Source: Sphingomonas sp.
Lineage (GTDB): Bacteria; Pseudomonadota; Alphaproteobacteria; Sphingomonadales; Sphingomonadaceae
NCBI GenBank assembly: GCA_019635535.1
Contig: JAHBZH010000001.1
Span: 627,001 to 691,000, forward strand
Reading direction: 5' to 3'
DNA length: 64,000 bases
Part shown: piece by piece, positions 61,677 to 64,000 of the stretch
How positions within the stretch are numbered: the first letter of the stretch is position 1
Layout of the letters: each line of letters begins with the position of its first letter
Notes under the pieces: generated by a model
Database searches by the model: none
The model's input: the letters and a program-made list of their open reading frames with translations, nothing else
Told to the model about the DNA's origin: nothing
Position numbers and translations under genes: made by a program

Positions 61677-62465
61677 ATGAACGATGTCAGCAGCATTGCC
61701 GGCCGATTCCGCGATGCCCGCCGCGCCGCGTCGGGGCTGGATGCCTATCCCGGCGCGCTGCCCGACACTCTCGACGATGCCTATGCGATCCAGGACGAGG
61801 CGATCCGCGGCTGGAGCCGCCCGGTCGTCGGCTGGAAAGTCGGCCGCGTGCCCGTGCCGCTTGTCGATCGCTTCGGCACCGACCGGCTCGCCGGTCCGAT
61901 CTTCGCCGCGATGCCCGCCGCTCGGGAGCCGGTCGACATGCCGGTCTTCGCCAAGGGTTTCGCTGCGGGCGAGGCCGAGTTCCTGCTGCGCATCGGGGCC
62001 GTGCCCGAACCCCGCAAAGCGCGCTTCACGCTGGACGAAGCGGCGGACCTGATCGACGCCGCCCATGTCGGCATCGAGATCGCCAGCTCTCCGCTCGGCG
62101 CGATCAACGATCTCGGCCCCACCGCCGTCGTCTCCGATTTCGGCAACAATAACGGCTTGGTGATCGGCCCGGAAATCGCGAACTGGCGTGCCAGCGGCTT
62201 CGAGCAATGGGACGTGGCGACCCTGATCGACGGCACCCAGGTCGGCGCGGGCCGGGCGGCAAGCTTTCCCGACGGCGCGATCGGTGCGGCCCGTTTCCTG
62301 TTCGAGCTGATGGCGAGGCGCGGCATCGCGCTTGCGCCCGGCCAGTGGATCTCCAGCGGCGCCGTCACCGGCGTCCATGACGCCCGGCCCGGCCAGCTGG
62401 TGGAGTGCCGTTTCGGCGACCGGCTGGACATCGCCTGCCGGCTCGTCGAAGCCCGGCCGGAATAG
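61677..62465 (+). CDS. 2-keto-4-pentenoate hydratase-like enzyme
   Basis: A 262-residue protein of the MhpD/FAH-related hydratase family: AYAIQDEAIRGWSRPVVGWKVGR, the metal-binding GEAEFLLRIG and ADLIDAAHVGIEIASSP, and GPTAVVSDFGNNNGLVIGPEI. Family members hydrate or decarboxylate 2-keto-enoic acids in aromatic degradation; here the operator and neighbours suggest a pectin-derived 2-keto acid, which is inference. Start: the ATG at 61677, or a TTG at 61668 that has AGGAG at better spacing. Confidence 0.85.
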   Translation: MNDVSSIAGRFRDARRAASGLDAYPGALPDTLDDAYAIQDEAIRGWSRPVVGWKVGRVPVPLVDRFGTDRLAGPIFAAMPAAREPVDMPVFAKGFAAGEAEFLLRIGAVPEPRKARFTLDEAADLIDAAHVGIEIASSPLGAINDLGPTAVVSDFGNNNGLVIGPEIANWRASGFEQWDVATLIDGTQVGAGRAASFPDGAIGAARFLFELMARRGIALAPGQWISSGAVTGVHDARPGQLVECRFGDRLDIACRLVEARPE

Positions 62466-62466
62466 T

Positions 62467-63747
62467 TCAGGCGAACCAGCGCGGCAGCGCCAGCGACAGC
62501 TCCGGAATGTAGCTGATCAGCATCAGCGAAACGATCATGGCGAGATAGAAGGGCCAGATCGTCCTGACCGTGCGCTCGATCGGAATCTTTCCGATCGCCG
62601 AGCCGACGAACAGCACCGAGCCCACCGGCGGCGTCACCAGGCCGATGCCCAGGTTCAGCATCATGATGATGCCGAAATGGACCGGGTCGATGCCCAGCGG
62701 CATCAGGATGGGCAGGAAGATCGGCGTCGTGATGACGATCAAGGGCGCCATGTCCATGAAGGTGCCGAGCAGCAGCAGGATGACGTTGACGATCAGCAGG
62801 ATGAAGATCGGATTGTCGGTGAGAAAGCCGATCATGGAGGCCATCGCCGCCGGCACTTCGAGGACGGCGAGCGCGAAACCGAAGCCGGTCGCCGCCGCGA
62901 TGATGAGCAGCACCATCGCGGCGGTCTTCACCGATTGCAGCGCCGCGCCCTTGAACTCCGCCCAGCCCAGCGAGCGATAGACGAGCGCACCGACCAGGAT
63001 CGTGTAGATCACCGCGATCGCCGAGCTTTCGGTGGGCGTGAAGATGCCGGACAGGATGCCGCCCATGATGATGATCGCGGTCATCAGCCCCGGGATCGCC
63101 GCCACGAAGGCGAGCGCGAAGGGCCGCCAGCCAGGGAACACGCCCTTGGGATAGCCGCGCCGGATCGCCACCAGCCAGGCCGTGACCGACAGCAGGAAGC
63201 CCGTGAGAATGCCGGGAATGATGCCGGCGAGGAACAGGTCGCCGATCGACACGCCCATGCCGGACGCGGCCGAATAGATGATCATGTTGTGCGACGGCGG
63301 GATGAGCAGGCCGGCGATCGCGGCGGTGACGGTGACGTTCACCGCATAATCGGCGCCGTAGCCCTTCTCCTTCATCAGCGGGATCAGGGTCGATCCGATC
63401 GCCGAGGCGCTGGCGATCGGCGAGCCGGAGACCGCGCCGAACATCATCGACGCGCCGATATTGACCTGGCCCAGCCCGCCGCGCGTCCGCCCGAACACGG
63501 CCTCCGCCACCTGCACGAGCCGCGCGGCGATGCCGGCGCGGTACATGAGATCGCCGGCGAAGATGAAGAAGGGGATCGCCATCAGCGTGAAGACGCTGAT
63601 CCCGGCGGCCATGCGCTGGAACATGACGACCAGCGGGATGTCCATGACCATGAACGCCGCCAGCGTTGCGCCGATCAGCGCGAAGGCGACCGGCACGCCG
63701 ATGGCGAGCAGCATCGCGAGCGTGAGGAGGAGGATCGCGAGTTCCAT
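62467..63747 (-). CDS. dctM: TRAP transporter large permease (DctM-type)
   Basis: A 426-residue polytopic protein with about 12-14 membrane segments. The DctM signature stretches MFQRMAAGISVFTLMAIPFFIFAGDLMYRAGIA, NIGASMMFGAVSGSPIASASAIGSTLIPLMKEKGY and LLIPPSHNMIIYS are present. It probably drives sodium-linked uptake of a uronate or keto-acid from the pectin pathway. Its ATG overlaps the small-permease stop by 1 nt. It is convergent with the hydratase gene with a 1-nt gap. Confidence 0.96.
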   Translation of the reverse strand: MELAILLLTLAMLLAIGVPVAFALIGATLAAFMVMDIPLVVMFQRMAAGISVFTLMAIPFFIFAGDLMYRAGIAARLVQVAEAVFGRTRGGLGQVNIGASMMFGAVSGSPIASASAIGSTLIPLMKEKGYGADYAVNVTVTAAIAGLLIPPSHNMIIYSAASGMGVSIGDLFLAGIIPGILTGFLLSVTAWLVAIRRGYPKGVFPGWRPFALAFVAAIPGLMTAIIIMGGILSGIFTPTESSAIAVIYTILVGALVYRSLGWAEFKGAALQSVKTAAMVLLIIAAATGFGFALAVLEVPAAMASMIGFLTDNPIFILLIVNVILLLLGTFMDMAPLIVITTPIFLPILMPLGIDPVHFGIIMMLNLGIGLVTPPVGSVLFVGSAIGKIPIERTVRTIWPFYLAMIVSLMLISYIPELSLALPRWFA

Positions 63748-64000
63748 CAGGCGGCCTCCCCGTCCGGCACATCCGCGCTGTCTTCACCGGCGACATCCTC
63801 CAGGATGAGCTCGACGGTGAAGAAGGCGATCAGCACGCCCGACAAGGGCAGCGCCAGATAGGCGACGCCGCGCGGCAGGCCAAGCGTGGGGATGACATGG
63901 CTCCAGGTCCGCGCCACCAGCTCGCCGCCCCAGATCGCCATGGCGAGACCGGAGGCGCCCACCACGACATGCGCGATCAGCCGCATCAGCCGGCGCGGAC
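63747..64000 (-). CDS. TRAP transporter small permease (DctQ-type), cut by window edge
   Basis: The C-terminal 84 codons of a DctQ-type subunit: AHVVVGASGLAMAIWGGELVARTWSHVIPTLGLPRGVAYLALPLSGVLIAFFTVELIL holds the last two membrane helices of the usual four. The frame stays open at 64000. An internal methionine at 63986 is not a start, because the family is about 160-180 residues. The periplasmic binding protein (DctP) should lie further right. Confidence 0.88.
   Translation of the reverse strand, partial: PRRLMRLIAHVVVGASGLAMAIWGGELVARTWSHVIPTLGLPRGVAYLALPLSGVLIAFFTVELILEDVAGEDSADVPDGEAA

Noticed and set aside
62332..63861. 509-codon plus-strand open frame opposite the TRAP permease
   Set aside because: Highly charged low-complexity product opposite a clear DctM with membrane helices.

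Overview
The window looks like a chromosomal segment of a high-GC alphaproteobacterium of the Sphingomonadales. The evidence is the strongly GC-biased codon use, an Atm1-type ABC exporter very like the one known from Novosphingobium, a 'GFRASL'-type TonB-dependent receptor, a heparinase II/III gene lodged between rpe and purH, and short dispersed palindromes of the kind common in sphingomonad intergenic regions. This assignment is inference from gene content; no database search was possible.

Positions 1-31.6 kb are mostly core housekeeping: ftsK (cut by the left edge), a ubiquinone-type hydroxylase, a cnoX/LON-domain/Trm112 operon, tRNA-Gly(GCC), an FKBP lipoprotein, hemC-hemD-mitofilin-like, tsaD-gpsA, an SdhAF4-like gene, htpX, rsmB, rpe, heparinase, purH, a flippase, polA, nadB, an ABC ATPase, tldD and recQ. 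Many neighbours overlap by ATGA/GTGA, so translational coupling is widespread. One AT-richer insertion (DUF3800, about 22.6-23.5 kb) interrupts it.

Positions 31.6-43.7 kb carry the Atm1 exporter, a TonB receptor with a possible Fur box, a stress-type SDR, small membrane proteins, a sigma-54-type promoter in front of a 36-residue membrane peptide and PspC, a GST, and class Ia ribonucleotide reductase (nrdA and nrdB separated by three tiny membrane-protein genes).

Positions 43.7-46.2 kb form an accessory island: an AT-rich two-TM protein of unknown function, an MT-A70 DNA methyltransferase and a BglII/BstYI-type restriction endonuclease, the last two convergent. AGATCT, the BglII site, occurs in the presumed promoter of each.

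Positions 46.2-51 kb hold small sphingomonad-type proteins (zinc ribbon, DUF2200, lipoprotein, nuclease-like protein, two Cys/Arg-rich exported paralogues).

Positions 51-64 kb are a pectin (polygalacturonate) utilisation locus: PL10 and PL1 pectate lyases, a large TonB receptor, kduI-kduD-kdgK, a LacI-family regulator, KDPG aldolase, a 2-keto-4-pentenoate-hydratase-like enzyme and a TRAP transporter cut by the right edge. Five copies of a TGACACCGGTGTCA-like palindrome lie in front of the transcription units, defining a candidate local regulon. The inferred flow is: lyases cut polygalacturonate, the TonB receptor and TRAP system import unsaturated products, KduI and KduD make 2-keto-3-deoxygluconate, KdgK phosphorylates it and Eda splits it to pyruvate and glyceraldehyde 3-phosphate.
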